Of a stretch of DNA of 64,000 nt, positions 20,109-30,062 are shown piece by piece. The stretch is from Exilibacterium sp. GTDB lineage: Bacteria > Pseudomonadota > Gammaproteobacteria > Pseudomonadales > Cellvibrionaceae. Made by a program: the position numbers and the translations under genes. The notes beneath the pieces were generated by a model. It saw nothing but the letters and a program-made list of their open reading frames with translations. It searched no databases and was not told the origin of the DNA. Within the stretch, counting starts at the first letter, position 1. The number at the start of each line of letters is the position of its first letter. Where the stretch lies: NCBI GenBank assembly GCA_028280195.1, contig JANQMH010000045.1, positions 33,483-97,482 of the forward strand, given 5' to 3'.

Positions 20109-21179
20109 CTAGACCCTGTTCGGCAACACCTCCCGCAATTTCCCCCGCATCCCCCGCAATATCCCCTCCGTCGTCTCCCACCCGATACAGGCATCGGTCA
20201 CCGATACGCCGTACCGCAGTGCCTGCAGATTTTGCGGAATCTTCTGGTTGCCGGCGCCGATATTGCTCTCCACCATAATGCCGATAATGGACTGGTTGCC
20301 CTCGATAATCTGATTGGCGACGTTGTCCATTACCAGTGGCTGCAGTTCGTGGTTCTTGTTGGAATTGGCGTGGCTGCAGTCGACCATGATATTGCCGGCC
20401 ACATTGTTGGCGGCGAGTTCCCGCTCGCACATGGCGACACTGACCGAGTCGTAATTGGGCTTGCCGTTGCCGCCGCGCAATACCACATGCCCGTAGGCAT
20501 TGCCGCGGGTGTGGATGACCACTACCTGGCCGTTTTTGTTGATACCGAGAAAACGGTGCGGACTCGACACCGACTGCAGTGCATTGATCGCCACCGTAAG
20601 GCTGCCGTCGGTGCTGTTTTTAAAACCCACGGCGCAGGACAGGCCGCTGGCCATCTCGCGGTGGGTCTGGGATTCGGTGGTGCGCGCGCCGATGGCCGAC
20701 CAGGCAATCAGATCCTGCATATACTGCGGCGATATCGGGTCCAGCGCTTCGGTGGCGGCGGGCAGGCCCAACTCGGCAATATCGAGCAACAGCCGGCGGC
20801 CGATATGCAGGCCTTCCTGAATTTTGAAGGAATCATTCAGATGCGGGTCGTTGATCAATCCTTTCCAGCCCACGGTGGTGCGCGGCTTTTCAAAATACAC
20901 GCGCATGACGATATAGAGTGTGTCGCCAACCTCCTCGGCCAGCGCCTTGAGGCGGCGGGCATAGTCCTTGGCCGCTTCGACATCGTGAATCGAGCAGGGG
21001 CCGATAATCACCATCAGGCGGTGATCGCGGCGATCGAGAATATCGCGTATGGTCTGCCTGCCCGCGGTAACGGTGTTTCTGGCGGTTTCGCTGATGGGAA
21101 GATCCCGCTTGATATCGGTGGGCGATATCAGCACTTCCTGGGAAACCACGTTTAAGTCATCTACAGCTATCTGGGTCAT
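20109..21179 (-). CDS. 3-deoxy-7-phosphoheptulonate synthase, type I (AroFGH family)
   Basis: A 356-residue type I alpha DAHP synthase catalysing condensation of PEP and erythrose 4-phosphate, the first step of aromatic amino acid synthesis. Visible family blocks are IGPCSIHD, VYFEKPRTTVGWKGLINDP, SGLSCAVGFKN and MVDCSHANSNK. The N-terminal extension suggests allosteric control by an aromatic amino acid, but the isozyme (F, G or H) cannot be settled by eye. A second, unrelated type II enzyme is encoded at 49095, so two classes coexist. Confidence 0.95.
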   Translation of the reverse strand: MTQIAVDDLNVVSQEVLISPTDIKRDLPISETARNTVTAGRQTIRDILDRRDHRLMVIIGPCSIHDVEAAKDYARRLKALAEEVGDTLYIVMRVYFEKPRTTVGWKGLINDPHLNDSFKIQEGLHIGRRLLLDIAELGLPAATEALDPISPQYMQDLIAWSAIGARTTESQTHREMASGLSCAVGFKNSTDGSLTVAINALQSVSSPHRFLGINKNGQVVVIHTRGNAYGHVVLRGGNGKPNYDSVSVAMCERELAANNVAGNIMVDCSHANSNKNHELQPLVMDNVANQIIEGNQSIIGIMVESNIGAGNQKIPQNLQALRYGVSVTDACIGWETTEGILRGMRGKLREVLPNRV

Positions 21180-21249
21180 TGCTTCGGGATCCGTTGCTCT
21201 GCGCGAGTTACCACCATTCTACTGTAAATAAAAATTTTTGTGGGGTTCT

Positions 21250-24200
21250 TTACGCCGGCTTTGCATCCGGCAACTCGGCCAGTCGCTGCAGCAGTGGAAA
21301 ATACAGGGCCAGGCGCACCGGCTCGGCCGCCATTTGCCGGAACAGTTCGCCGTAGCCCTGCAGTTGCCGGCGGTAGGTTTCGAGTTCGCTGCGGATAAAT
21401 AGCTCGGGCGACTGCCCGGCGCCCGGTTCGCTGCTCTTGTAGTCGATGACCCAGCGGCAGCCGCGGTGAATGAAGGTGCGATCGACAATAAACAGGTTTT
21501 GCCGGTCGCCCTGCGTGTTGTACAAGGCCAACTCGCAGGCGCTGCCGGCATGGGTGTTGTCGAGCAGCCAGCGGCCGTTTTCGTCGGCCAGCATATTGGC
21601 GACGGCGGTGTGAATTTTATCGAGGCAGAGGCCTATATCCGCTTCGGCGACGCCGAGCTGCTGCAATTGCCGGCGCCAGAAAGGTTGCTGTTGAAACAGT
21701 TTTTCCGGCCGCCACTGTGCCGCACCGTCGCGCGCGATTTGCATCAGGCAGCGGTGCAGCACTGTGCCGGTGTGACGCGCGGCGCGGTTTTCAAGTGCCG
21801 CCGTGCCGGGCAGATTGTCGTCGTCGCGCCGATCGAAATCGCGGCCGCGATAAGCGGCCAGGCAGCGGTTATCCGCCAGCGGCGCCAGCTCGAACTCCGG
21901 CGCCAGGCGCAGGATATGCTGCGCCGCCCACTCGCGGTGCCCGGCATCCTCCTGCACCACCTCAGCAGTATCGGCGGAGTACTCGCGCAGATCGTTTTTT
22001 ACCGCCGGCCAGATACTCGCCAGCAGGCTTTTGGCGGCCGGCGTTTTCAGTTCATCAGCGCCGTTCTCGGCGGCCACATTGGCCAGCAGATGCAGCCGCT
22101 TGATAGCGCGGGTGCAACCCACATAGAGCAGGCGTGTGGACTCCAGTTGCGTGCGCACAGCGCGCTCGCGGCGCAGGTAGTGGTAAATCGGGTCCGGCTC
22201 CTCGCCGGTTGCCGCCAGCGGTCCGAGCAGCAACTGCCGCTCGCCCCCGGCGTCGATATACTCCTGCCACAACAGCAGTTCGTGATCGTCCTGCAGCGGC
22301 ACCCGGTCGAGTGCGGGGATGATGACGGTATCGAATTCCAGGCCCTTGGATTTGTGGATAGTCATGACCTGCAGGCGCGCGTCGGCCCGCGGCCCGGGCT
22401 CGGCATAGAGCTGTTCGACGGCGCCATGAAAAGACTCCCAGTCCAGTGTGCCGCCGTGCCGGCTGTGGCGTTCGAGCAGCTCGAAATAGCGCGGCACATT
22501 ATCGAGGTCGCTCGGCTCGGCCAGCGCCGCGGGCCCGCCCAGGGCCAGCCAGATTCCCTCCAGCCACAGGTGCAGCGGTTTGCGCTGGCGGTCGCGGTGG
22601 GCGGGTACCAGCACGGCGCACAACCTGTCGAGCAGGCGCCGCCCGGCGGCGCTGATACTGTCGATATGGCGATGGTTGACGAGCTGCAGCCAGATCAGCG
22701 GATAGGCGCGGGCATCGCGGCGCGGACTGAGATCGCCGATATCGGCGTTGACCAGATAGAACAGGTCGTGCATATCCAGGCCGCACCAGGGCGCCCGCAG
22801 CAGCGCCAGCCAGGCCAGCCGGTCACAGGGGTCGAGCATGGCGCGGGTCAGCGACAGCAGATCGCGAATCGCCATCCGGCTTGCCAGCGGATCGATGTCG
22901 GTGGCCTGCCAATCGATGCCGGCGCGTTTCAGCGCCGCCAGAATATCGCTCAGGTGATTGCGGTTTCTCACCAGAATGGCGATATTGTCATCGGCAAAAC
23001 GCTGCAGGTTATCGCGCACCAGCCGCACCACCTGCTGTGCCTCACACTGCCGGTCTGCGGCGTCGACGCAGGCCCAGACCGCAACCTCACTGTCGCACAG
23101 CGGCGCTTTGAAAGCGGTGCTGGCACTGTAGTGCACTGCGCCGCGATTGATATCGTCGCGCTCGGGAAAGGCGCTGGCGAACACATGGTTGATCCAGTCG
23201 ACAATACGTTTATCGGAGCGGAAGTTGACCTGCAGATCCAGTGGCTGCAGGCTGACACTGCCAATGCCGTGGCTGCGGGCATCGAGGAAGATCCCGACAT
23301 TGGCGTTGCGAAAACCGTAGCAGGACTGCATGCCGTCGCCGACAATAAACAGTGTGCGGCCGTCATCGGGCTGCCATTCGGCGGTGATTTTGCGCAACAG
23401 CGACAGCTGTGGCGAGGCGGTATCCTGGAATTCATCGACCAGGATATGGCGTATGCGGTAATCCAGTTTCAACGCCAGCTCGGTGGGCTGCTGTTCATCG
23501 CCGAGTGCGGTGCCGGCCGCCTGGGTAATCTCGATAAAGTCGGTGGCACCCAACTGGCCGAATACCAGTTTGAGCTGCGCCACCAGTACCGGCAGCAGGC
23601 GCGTCAGGCTGTCGAGCAGCTGCCACTGCTCATCGGCATAGCGGTTTGGCGGCAGGCTGCGTATGGCGTGCAGCGCTGCGCCCAGGCCGGGCTGTTGGCG
23701 CAACTCGTCGATCAGCGCCAGCAGCGCCTGCTTGCGCGACTTCGCCAGCGCTTTTTCCGCCTTGCCGGTGCCGGCGGGAAAGCCCCAGCGTTTGTCGATG
23801 GTGTTGCGCCAGCTGCCGCTTTGGGTCAGCAGCAACTCCGCCAACGCCAGCCACAGCGGCACTTGCGCGGCAGTCGCCGCCGGCAACTGCTTCAGCCCCA
23901 GGCAGGCACTGAGGGCGGAGGTCGATTGCGCCGCCTGTAAATTGCCGGCGGCGTAGTCCGCCAGCGCCAGCAGTTCGGTGGCAAAGGGGGCGAGCCGCTG
24001 CGCCAGGTCCTGCAGGGCTTCGCGCACCAGGGTGTCGAGCACATGCTGCAGATAATCCCGCGCATCGCGCGCTGCCAGCACCGAGCCCAACCACTGGTCG
24101 CGCTTGCGCAGCAGCGCGATCAACAGGTTTTGCACGCTCTCCAGATTGTTGTCCAGATGCACTGCCAGCCGCTGCAGGTCCGCCTGGTAGGGCGATGCCG

Positions 24201-24690
24201 ATTCCAACAGCTTCAGCGTTTCGGCAACAGCGGCGCGGTAGGCCGGTTGCGGTTGCTCGAGTGTCTCCGGTTGGGCGCCGAGCCCGCTGGCAACCGGCAG
24301 TTGCCGGGTGAGGCTGCGGGCAAAACCGTCGATGGTCTGAATGCGCAGGCGGCTCGGCGCCAGCAGCAGATTCCAGCCCATCTCGCGATCGCGGGCCAGT
24401 GCCTTCAGCGCCAACTCGCGGGTCAGCCGCTTGTGGGCATCGCCGTCTGCAACTGCGGCTTGCGCCGCCGAGATCAGCGCCGCGACGATGCGGCTCTGCA
24501 TCTCCGCCGCCGCTTTGCGGGTAAAGGTGATACACAGGATCTCCTCCGGGTGCTGGCAGTGGGCCAGCAGCGCCAGCACCCGTTGCGTCAGCAGGCCGGT
24601 TTTGCCGGAGCCGGCCGGCGCCGCCACGGCAAAGGAACGCTGCGGCTGCAGCGCCTGTGTGCGCGCATGACTGTCGATCGGTTGCTTCAC
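21250..24690 (-). CDS. UvrD-type helicase/exonuclease, AddA-like
   Basis: A 1146-residue superfamily 1 helicase with a C-terminal nuclease. Walker A is APAGSGKT (24-31), motif Ia CITFTRKAAAEM, motif II LVDEFQDT, with later motifs around DLQVNFRSD and MTIHKSKGLEFD. The C-terminal RecB-like PD-(D/E)xK nuclease motif is VIDYKSS. It would unwind and resect DNA double-strand ends. It overlaps the preceding AddB-like gene by four bases (ATGA). Such pairs replace RecBCD in many bacteria; whether this cell also has RecBCD is not visible. Confidence 0.88.
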   Translation of the reverse strand: MKQPIDSHARTQALQPQRSFAVAAPAGSGKTGLLTQRVLALLAHCQHPEEILCITFTRKAAAEMQSRIVAALISAAQAAVADGDAHKRLTRELALKALARDREMGWNLLLAPSRLRIQTIDGFARSLTRQLPVASGLGAQPETLEQPQPAYRAAVAETLKLLESASPYQADLQRLAVHLDNNLESVQNLLIALLRKRDQWLGSVLAARDARDYLQHVLDTLVREALQDLAQRLAPFATELLALADYAAGNLQAAQSTSALSACLGLKQLPAATAAQVPLWLALAELLLTQSGSWRNTIDKRWGFPAGTGKAEKALAKSRKQALLALIDELRQQPGLGAALHAIRSLPPNRYADEQWQLLDSLTRLLPVLVAQLKLVFGQLGATDFIEITQAAGTALGDEQQPTELALKLDYRIRHILVDEFQDTASPQLSLLRKITAEWQPDDGRTLFIVGDGMQSCYGFRNANVGIFLDARSHGIGSVSLQPLDLQVNFRSDKRIVDWINHVFASAFPERDDINRGAVHYSASTAFKAPLCDSEVAVWACVDAADRQCEAQQVVRLVRDNLQRFADDNIAILVRNRNHLSDILAALKRAGIDWQATDIDPLASRMAIRDLLSLTRAMLDPCDRLAWLALLRAPWCGLDMHDLFYLVNADIGDLSPRRDARAYPLIWLQLVNHRHIDSISAAGRRLLDRLCAVLVPAHRDRQRKPLHLWLEGIWLALGGPAALAEPSDLDNVPRYFELLERHSRHGGTLDWESFHGAVEQLYAEPGPRADARLQVMTIHKSKGLEFDTVIIPALDRVPLQDDHELLLWQEYIDAGGERQLLLGPLAATGEEPDPIYHYLRRERAVRTQLESTRLLYVGCTRAIKRLHLLANVAAENGADELKTPAAKSLLASIWPAVKNDLREYSADTAEVVQEDAGHREWAAQHILRLAPEFELAPLADNRCLAAYRGRDFDRRDDDNLPGTAALENRAARHTGTVLHRCLMQIARDGAAQWRPEKLFQQQPFWRRQLQQLGVAEADIGLCLDKIHTAVANMLADENGRWLLDNTHAGSACELALYNTQGDRQNLFIVDRTFIHRGCRWVIDYKSSEPGAGQSPELFIRSELETYRRQLQGYGELFRQMAAEPVRLALYFPLLQRLAELPDAKPA

Positions 24691-27419
24691 GGCGGCGCTG
24701 CCCCGCCCGCCGGCGGCGGCTGCTCGGCGGCGCGGATGGCGGCCAGCGCCGGCTGCTCGGCAATGCGGTTGAGGCCGATATAGTCGCCGTAGTAACGCTG
24801 CACAGCGGGATCGCTGTACACCACTGCGCTGTCGCCGCGCAGAAATTCCGCCGCCAGCGCCTGCAGCGCCGCGCGCCAGTGTTCGACCAGCGCCGCCCAG
24901 GTCGGCGGCGCGTCCGCCGACAGTGCTGCGGCGGCGCGGATACCGGGCTGCCCGTGGCTGAATTCGCCGATGCCCAGAAGCTGCTGGCGGCCGGCGTTGA
25001 TTTCGGCAAAGGCGATGCCCTTGACCGCTCTGTCCAGACTGATCGCATACAGCGGCAGCTGCGGTTCGCGCGGGCGCTCGCCGCGCCAGCGCTGAATGCC
25101 GGGCTTACCGGTTTTATAGTCGATCAGTAACATCTCCCCCTGCGGCAGCTGGTCGAGGCGGTCGAGGCGCAGCACCAGCGGCAGGCCGGCGAGATTGACG
25201 TCGAGCTTCTGCTCCGCCGCGATCACCGCAAAGGGCGGCCGCTGTCTTTCGAACGCCAGCCACTGCAGAATCAGTCGCCGCTGGCGCTCCTTCTCCAACT
25301 GGCAGTAGTGGCGGCCGAGAACATCCGCGCGGCGCTGCTGCCAGTTGCCGACAATATCCTCCAGCACCGCTTCGACCTGCGCCTTCAGCGCCGTCTCCGG
25401 CAGCGCCAGCAAGGCCTGCTGCGAGCCCAGCTGCTGCCAGATTGCCGCCAGCGCCTCGTGCAGTATCAGGCCCTTTTCGAGCGCTGAAAAACCCGGCACC
25501 GGCGCCGCCGGCAGCTGCGCACCGAGACGGTAAATGGCAAAGGCGTTAAAGGGGCAGGCCGCCTGTTGCTGGAGGATGCCGCTACCGCCGGGCGCAGCGC
25601 TGCCGTCCGCCGCCAGCGGCGGTCCGCGGGAGGTATCCACCCACTGCAGCTGCCGGGCACTGCCGAGGGCACTGCAATACTGCTCCAGGTCCGAGGCCTG
25701 CAGCGGCGCCAGTTGCTGCGCCGGGGTCAGGGCAATATCGGCGATCAGTCGGCTGGGGGCCTGCTCGCTGTCGTCGTGCCAGCGCGCCGAGCTGAAAATC
25801 ACCTGGCCGGCGCTGCCGCGGTAGCCCTCGGTCAGCGACTGGGAAAACTGCAGTTCGCGCTCGCTGTCGGCATGGGGCATATGGTGCTGCCGCTGCAGCT
25901 CCACCGGCAACAGCGGGTGCGGCGCCGGCGCCGGCGGCCAGGTGTTTTGCTGCAGGCCCAGCACCCAGGTGTGGGTGAAGCACAGGCCGGCACCTTCGAG
26001 GGCGCCGAGTATCTGTATTGGCGAAGCCGGCACCTGGGCCTGAAAATGGGTGGTCTGGGCCAGCTGCTGCAACTCCTTAAGCGCTTCGCTCAGGGTCAGG
26101 CTGACAGCGCTGATATCGAGGCCGGCAAACACGTCCAGCAGCTGATACCACTGGCTGACCTGCTGGTATTCGTTGCTGTCGAGGCGGCGGCTGCCGGGCC
26201 AGCCCAGTGCCTGCAGCTGCTGCAGAAACAAGCGCGTCCAGGTCGACGGCGCCGCGCGGCTGTGAGCGCGGCGGCGCAGTTGCTCGAACTGCTGCAGGCC
26301 GCCGGCCAGCTTTGTGCCGGCACAATCCCGCTGACTGAAGTCGCGCAAGTCAGCGCCGCTGACAGTCGGTTTTGCCAGCTCGCGCAAGCGCCCGATCAAC
26401 TCGCTGCGGGCGGCCAGCTCGGTATCATCGGCGCCGAAAAAGGGCGACAGCAGCAGTGCGCAGAGGGCTTGCAGATCGAGGCGGCGGCGATTCAGGCCGA
26501 GCAGTTGCAGAGCGCTGTCGACAGCCGCCGTGGCGGCCAGCGGGATGCCGGCGGAAAAGTTGAAGGGCAGGGTGTAGCGCGCCACCTGCGGCCACAGTGT
26601 GTGTGCTTCAAACACTTTGGTAAACAGGGTCTCCACCTGCTGCCGGCACTGTCCCAGGTTGGGTACGATAATGCCGATGGTGGCCTCGGGCTGCTGGCGC
26701 AGCGTCTGCAGCGCCCAGCCGGCGGCGGTGTGAATCTCGCGCTCGAACGTTTCCAGTTCGGTGCGGTAAATGCGCGCGGCGGGGTGGGGAGGGGATTTGT
26801 GCCGCACCACCCAGTCGCAGGCGGCTGTCACTACCTGCGCCAGCAGCGGCGGCAGGTCGTCGAAGCCCTGCAGGCAGATCGCCGCCTGCCGCGGCAGCTC
26901 GGCGCTGCCATAGGCCGCGGCGAGGACGCCGTAGCTGTGTTCGCGGCAGATCAGTTGCCGCCGCGCCAGCAGGCGTTCAAAGGCCCTGGCCCAGGCGAGG
27001 AAGCGCTGGGTGTCGGCTTCCGCATAGTGCTCGAGTTGCGCCAGCGGCAACTGCCACAGGGCCATATTGCGATAGGCCAGCTCGGCCATACCCGCAGTCC
27101 GCTGGGCATTTAGCAGCTCGAACGCGTCGTTGTCGGCATCGATAACCTGCCGCCACAGCAGCTGGCATTGCCCCGGGCTCAGCACCACGCCGCGGCAGCG
27201 TTCACTGCCGCTGTCCAGCAGGCACTGCCAGGCCTCCGCCAGCCAGTCGGCAATGGCTTCCACTTGCGGCTTGACGATCACGCTATCGCCGCGCTCGGCG
27301 CGGTAGCGGCCGTAAGCCTCGAGGATCTTGTTCCGCAGGCGGCTGTTGGGCGTCAGAATCAGGGTGTCGCTGGCAATTGTGGGGAGCAGGGGAGTGATAT
27401 CGAAGAGCGGCGCAACCAT
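24687..27419 (-). CDS. AddB-like PD-(D/E)xK nuclease protein of a DNA-repair pair
   Basis: A 910-residue protein beginning MVAPLFDITPLLPTIASDT and ending in a RecB-family nuclease domain whose catalytic motif is LLIDYKTGKPG. The middle resembles an inactive helicase scaffold and no Walker A is seen. Together with the next gene it forms a two-subunit helicase-nuclease comparable to AddAB, likely the proteobacterial type annotated as probable DNA repair protein. ATG 27419 is preferred to the frame's upper limit at 27560, because that extension overlaps the divergent NUDIX gene start region and lacks family-like sequence. Confidence 0.82.
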   Translation of the reverse strand: MVAPLFDITPLLPTIASDTLILTPNSRLRNKILEAYGRYRAERGDSVIVKPQVEAIADWLAEAWQCLLDSGSERCRGVVLSPGQCQLLWRQVIDADNDAFELLNAQRTAGMAELAYRNMALWQLPLAQLEHYAEADTQRFLAWARAFERLLARRQLICREHSYGVLAAAYGSAELPRQAAICLQGFDDLPPLLAQVVTAACDWVVRHKSPPHPAARIYRTELETFEREIHTAAGWALQTLRQQPEATIGIIVPNLGQCRQQVETLFTKVFEAHTLWPQVARYTLPFNFSAGIPLAATAAVDSALQLLGLNRRRLDLQALCALLLSPFFGADDTELAARSELIGRLRELAKPTVSGADLRDFSQRDCAGTKLAGGLQQFEQLRRRAHSRAAPSTWTRLFLQQLQALGWPGSRRLDSNEYQQVSQWYQLLDVFAGLDISAVSLTLSEALKELQQLAQTTHFQAQVPASPIQILGALEGAGLCFTHTWVLGLQQNTWPPAPAPHPLLPVELQRQHHMPHADSERELQFSQSLTEGYRGSAGQVIFSSARWHDDSEQAPSRLIADIALTPAQQLAPLQASDLEQYCSALGSARQLQWVDTSRGPPLAADGSAAPGGSGILQQQAACPFNAFAIYRLGAQLPAAPVPGFSALEKGLILHEALAAIWQQLGSQQALLALPETALKAQVEAVLEDIVGNWQQRRADVLGRHYCQLEKERQRRLILQWLAFERQRPPFAVIAAEQKLDVNLAGLPLVLRLDRLDQLPQGEMLLIDYKTGKPGIQRWRGERPREPQLPLYAISLDRAVKGIAFAEINAGRQQLLGIGEFSHGQPGIRAAAALSADAPPTWAALVEHWRAALQALAAEFLRGDSAVVYSDPAVQRYYGDYIGLNRIAEQPALAAIRAAEQPPPAGGAAPP

Positions 27420-27558
27420 GGTGGCTATAATCTCACAGCCGCGCGGCTTTGACGATCCCCGGGCGCTGATGAGTCTGCGGCCACCGCCTCGCCGCGATGT
27501 TATGCTAGGCGTATTGCTGCACCACCCGGCGCAGCGATGCCAGGCTGAAGGACTTTCC

Positions 27559-28359
27559 ATGACAGACAGAGATGATCAGAACGGGACTGCCGGCCATACC
27601 GCCCAAAACGCCGGCCGCCATGTTGCCACGCCGCGACCCTCAGCCAGTGTTATGATCGTCAGGGACGGCCGCGACGGTATCGAGGTGTTTATGATCAGGC
27701 GCAGTCCGGCACTGGATTTTTCCCCCAACAACCTGGTGTTTCCCGGCGGTGCCGTCGATCCCGCCGATGAGCTGCCGCAGCGGCTCGCCGACTACGATCG
27801 CGGCGAGCTGCTGGTTTTTCAACTGGCTGCCCTGCGCGAAGCCTTCGAAGAGAGCGGTTTTCTATTTGCCGATCGACAGGACTTGCCGCTGGCGGCCCTG
27901 GCGCGCGCGCGGGAGTCGTTATTGCGTGGTGACGGTCATTTTTACCAGCAGATCGCCAGCTGCGGTATAACACTGCGCCCCGATCTGCTGCAGCCGGTGT
28001 CGCACTGGGTCACGCCGGTGCAACTGCGGCGGCGCTTTTCCACCTATTTTTTCCTCGCCCGGCAGCCGTCCGGCCAGCAGGGCAGCCACGACGGTGGCGA
28101 AGCGGTGGATTCCGGCTGGTTCAGCGTCGCCGCACTGCTGGCCATGTGCGACAGTGAAGACCCGTCCATTATGCTCCCCACGGAGATGAATTGCCGCTGG
28201 CTGGCTGGCTTTGCCAGCAGCGCCGCCGCGCTGGCGGCAGCCGCCGCCCCGCGCCGCATACCCAGCGTCACCCCGCGGGTCGAGCGGCGCGGCGACAGTT
28301 ACTGGCTGCTGTTGCCGGCGGACTCCGGCTACGGTGCGCTCGAGCGTAAATTGCGTTGA
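27559..28359 (+). CDS. NUDIX hydrolase, NUDT19-like with an interrupted Nudix box
   Basis: A 266-residue protein. The Nudix elements appear as FPGGAVDPADE (62-71) and REAFEESG (93-100), with a longer stretch between them than the classic box; that interruption is typical of NUDT19/acyl-CoA diphosphatase-type proteins. It would hydrolyse a nucleoside diphosphate-linked compound, possibly a CoA derivative, with Mg2+. ATG 27559 follows GAAGGAC. It is divergent from the AddB-like gene. Confidence 0.82.
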   Translation: MTDRDDQNGTAGHTAQNAGRHVATPRPSASVMIVRDGRDGIEVFMIRRSPALDFSPNNLVFPGGAVDPADELPQRLADYDRGELLVFQLAALREAFEESGFLFADRQDLPLAALARARESLLRGDGHFYQQIASCGITLRPDLLQPVSHWVTPVQLRRRFSTYFFLARQPSGQQGSHDGGEAVDSGWFSVAALLAMCDSEDPSIMLPTEMNCRWLAGFASSAAALAAAAAPRRIPSVTPRVERRGDSYWLLLPADSGYGALERKLR

Positions 28360-28833
28360 GGCGGACCGGATACTACACTGGACGAAAACCGCCGGCCATA
28401 TTCCCTGTGTGACAGTTTTTTTTCATTTTTATGCTCTACTTCTGACATATTTGTTACGGCGCCTGTTTCACGGTTAAGGCGTACTAACCGTTTATACACA
28501 CCGCAGCTGAAAACGACGGCGATTCTTTCACGGCCTTACTGCCGGGTCTGAAAAACGCTGCAAAAATCTCTTATGCCATTGAAATATAAGGAAATATAGT
28601 GGCCTGATCGTTTTTTGGTCAATTTGAGATCGGTCAAGCTATTTCGCGGCATAGCGTCGTTTTCCCAAATCCTATCCACCAACTTATCCACAGATTATGT
28701 GGACAAACACCCGGGGTCGGACCGGGCTGCTGTCACACAAGCGTCATTCCCCATTTACAGTCGCTGGCGCGATGGAAACGGCGCCTTATAATGAGCGCCG
28801 GAGCCTGCCGCAACACACCTTTGTAATGACACA
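28360..28833. other. 474-base intergenic region before trmH
   Basis: AT-rich with no gene. ACGGTTA (28470-28476) and TAACCGT (28485-28491) form a small hairpin that may end the NUDIX transcript. The notable element is a DnaA-box pair at 28684-28706. GGTCAA occurs twice near 28617 and 28632. Confidence 0.5.
28684..28706. promoter_or_regulatory. paired DnaA boxes
   Basis: TTATCCACA (28684-28692) is the perfect DnaA consensus; TGTGGACAA (28698-28706) is a box on the opposite strand (TTGTCCACA). A third near-match, CCTATCCAC, lies at 28671-28679. They may titrate DnaA or regulate trmH; no dnaA or dnaN is nearby to suggest the main origin. Confidence 0.5.
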
Positions 28834-29517
28834 ATGACACCAGAACGCTATCAGACAATCTGCCGGGTACTGGATCACCGGCAGCCCGATCTCACAGTGG
28901 TTACCGACGAGGTCCACAAGGGCCGCAATCTCTCGGCGCTGGTACGGACCTGCGATGCCGTCGGCATCGATACCATCCACTGTGTGATTCCCAAAGCCGG
29001 TTATCGCCCCTATCGGGGCACGGCGCTCGGCAGCCACAAATGGGTAGAGGTGCAACAGCACACCACCCTGGAGACACCTTTGGCGGATCTGCGCCGGCAG
29101 GGTTTTCAGGTGGTAGCGGCGCATCTGTCGCCGCACGCTGTCGATTATCACAGGGTCGACTACACCGCACCCACTGCCCTGCTGCTGGGCACGGAGAAAC
29201 AGGGGCTGAGCCGGGCGGCACTGGAAAGTGCCGATTATCAGGTGGCAATACCCATGGTGGGAATGGTGGCGTCCTACAATGTCTCTGCGGCCTGCGCCAT
29301 TATCCTGGCCGAGGTGCAGCATCAGCGCCAGCGGGCCGGCCTCTATCAGCGGCCGCGCCTGCCGCAAACCCTGCGCCGGCGCCGCCTGTTCCAGTGGTGC
29401 CAGCCGGCGGTGGCAGCGTTTTGCGATCGCCGCGGTATCGGCTATCCAGCCCTCGACAGGGCCGGGGAAATTGTCGATGCGCCGCAGTGGTACCGGCGGG
29501 TAAAGGCGGGGGGCTGA
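28834..29517 (+). CDS. trmH: tRNA (guanosine-18-2'-O)-methyltransferase TrmH
   Basis: A 227-residue SPOUT methyltransferase. Motif 1 is NLSALVRTCDAVG (Arg for catalysis), motif 2 is LLLGTEKQGLS, motif 3 is IPMVGMVASYNVSAA, together forming the knotted SAM site. It methylates the 2' hydroxyl of G18 in the tRNA D-loop. It lies about 0.6 kb before tRNA-Pro, possibly by chance. The C-terminal tail is Arg-rich, as usual for tRNA contact. Confidence 0.94.
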   Translation: MTPERYQTICRVLDHRQPDLTVVTDEVHKGRNLSALVRTCDAVGIDTIHCVIPKAGYRPYRGTALGSHKWVEVQQHTTLETPLADLRRQGFQVVAAHLSPHAVDYHRVDYTAPTALLLGTEKQGLSRAALESADYQVAIPMVGMVASYNVSAACAIILAEVQHQRQRAGLYQRPRLPQTLRRRRLFQWCQPAVAAFCDRRGIGYPALDRAGEIVDAPQWYRRVKAGG

Positions 29518-29541
29518 GCCCCTGTGCCGCCGCCGGCCGGC

Positions 29542-29778
29542 TCAGTCTTGCGGCGGCTGGCCGCGGGTTTTCTCCCATACCCGCATGACCATTTCATCGG
29601 CTTCCACATCGAGCGCGGTTGCCAGCCTGAACAGCGTCTCAATGTCCGGTTCCACCAGACCCGCCTCAATCTCGTTGATCAGCCGCGTATCCACGCCGCT
29701 GTGGTGTGACAGTTGCTCTGGCGTCAGTTCCCGCGCCAGGCGCACCAGTCGCAGTTCTTCCCCTATAACCCCTCTCAT
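29542..29778 (-). CDS. XRE-family helix-turn-helix protein (78 aa)
   Basis: A single HTH_XRE domain: LRLVRLARELTPEQLSHHSG is helices 1-2, DTRLINEIEAGLVEPDIETL the recognition helix and turn, then a short tail. It is a Cro/C1-type DNA-binding protein without a sensing domain. No phage or toxin gene adjoins. It is convergent with trmH. The target is unknown. Confidence 0.82.
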   Translation of the reverse strand: MRGVIGEELRLVRLARELTPEQLSHHSGVDTRLINEIEAGLVEPDIETLFRLATALDVEADEMVMRVWEKTRGQPPQD

Positions 29779-30022
29779 ACCTGCGCCTCCAGTTATCCTG
29801 TTTGTGGTTATCTATCATTACTTAACGCAGGTCGGGGCCAGCCCATCAGTATTGAGCGGCTTTTTTATCGCTAAAGCGTGGTTTCGCTCTGCGGCGCCCG
29901 CAAAGTCACACCAGTATGGGTGGCGGCGACCTCCGCCCGCTGGTTTTACATGCTGATTTTGCAGATCATCAGGTCGCGGCGGCGGGTATCTGCCGGGCTG
30001 CCGCGGGCGGCACGCAATACGC

Positions 30023-30050
30023 TTTACAGCGCTAGGGCAGGTGTTATAAT
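30023..30050 (+). promoter_or_regulatory. strong promoter for tRNA-Pro
   Basis: TTTACA (30023-30028), 16-base spacer, perfect TATAAT (30045-30050), followed by a GC-rich discriminator (TCGCGGCCC). This is the arrangement of growth-rate and stringently controlled stable-RNA promoters. Confidence 0.75.
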
Positions 30051-30062
30051 TCGCGGCCCTTT

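Noticed and set aside
21466..23940. 824-codon plus-strand frame
   Set aside because: Antisense to the AddA-like gene; composition is that of a shadow frame.
25566..27113. 515-codon plus-strand frame
   Set aside because: Antisense to the AddB-like gene, no recognisable sequence.
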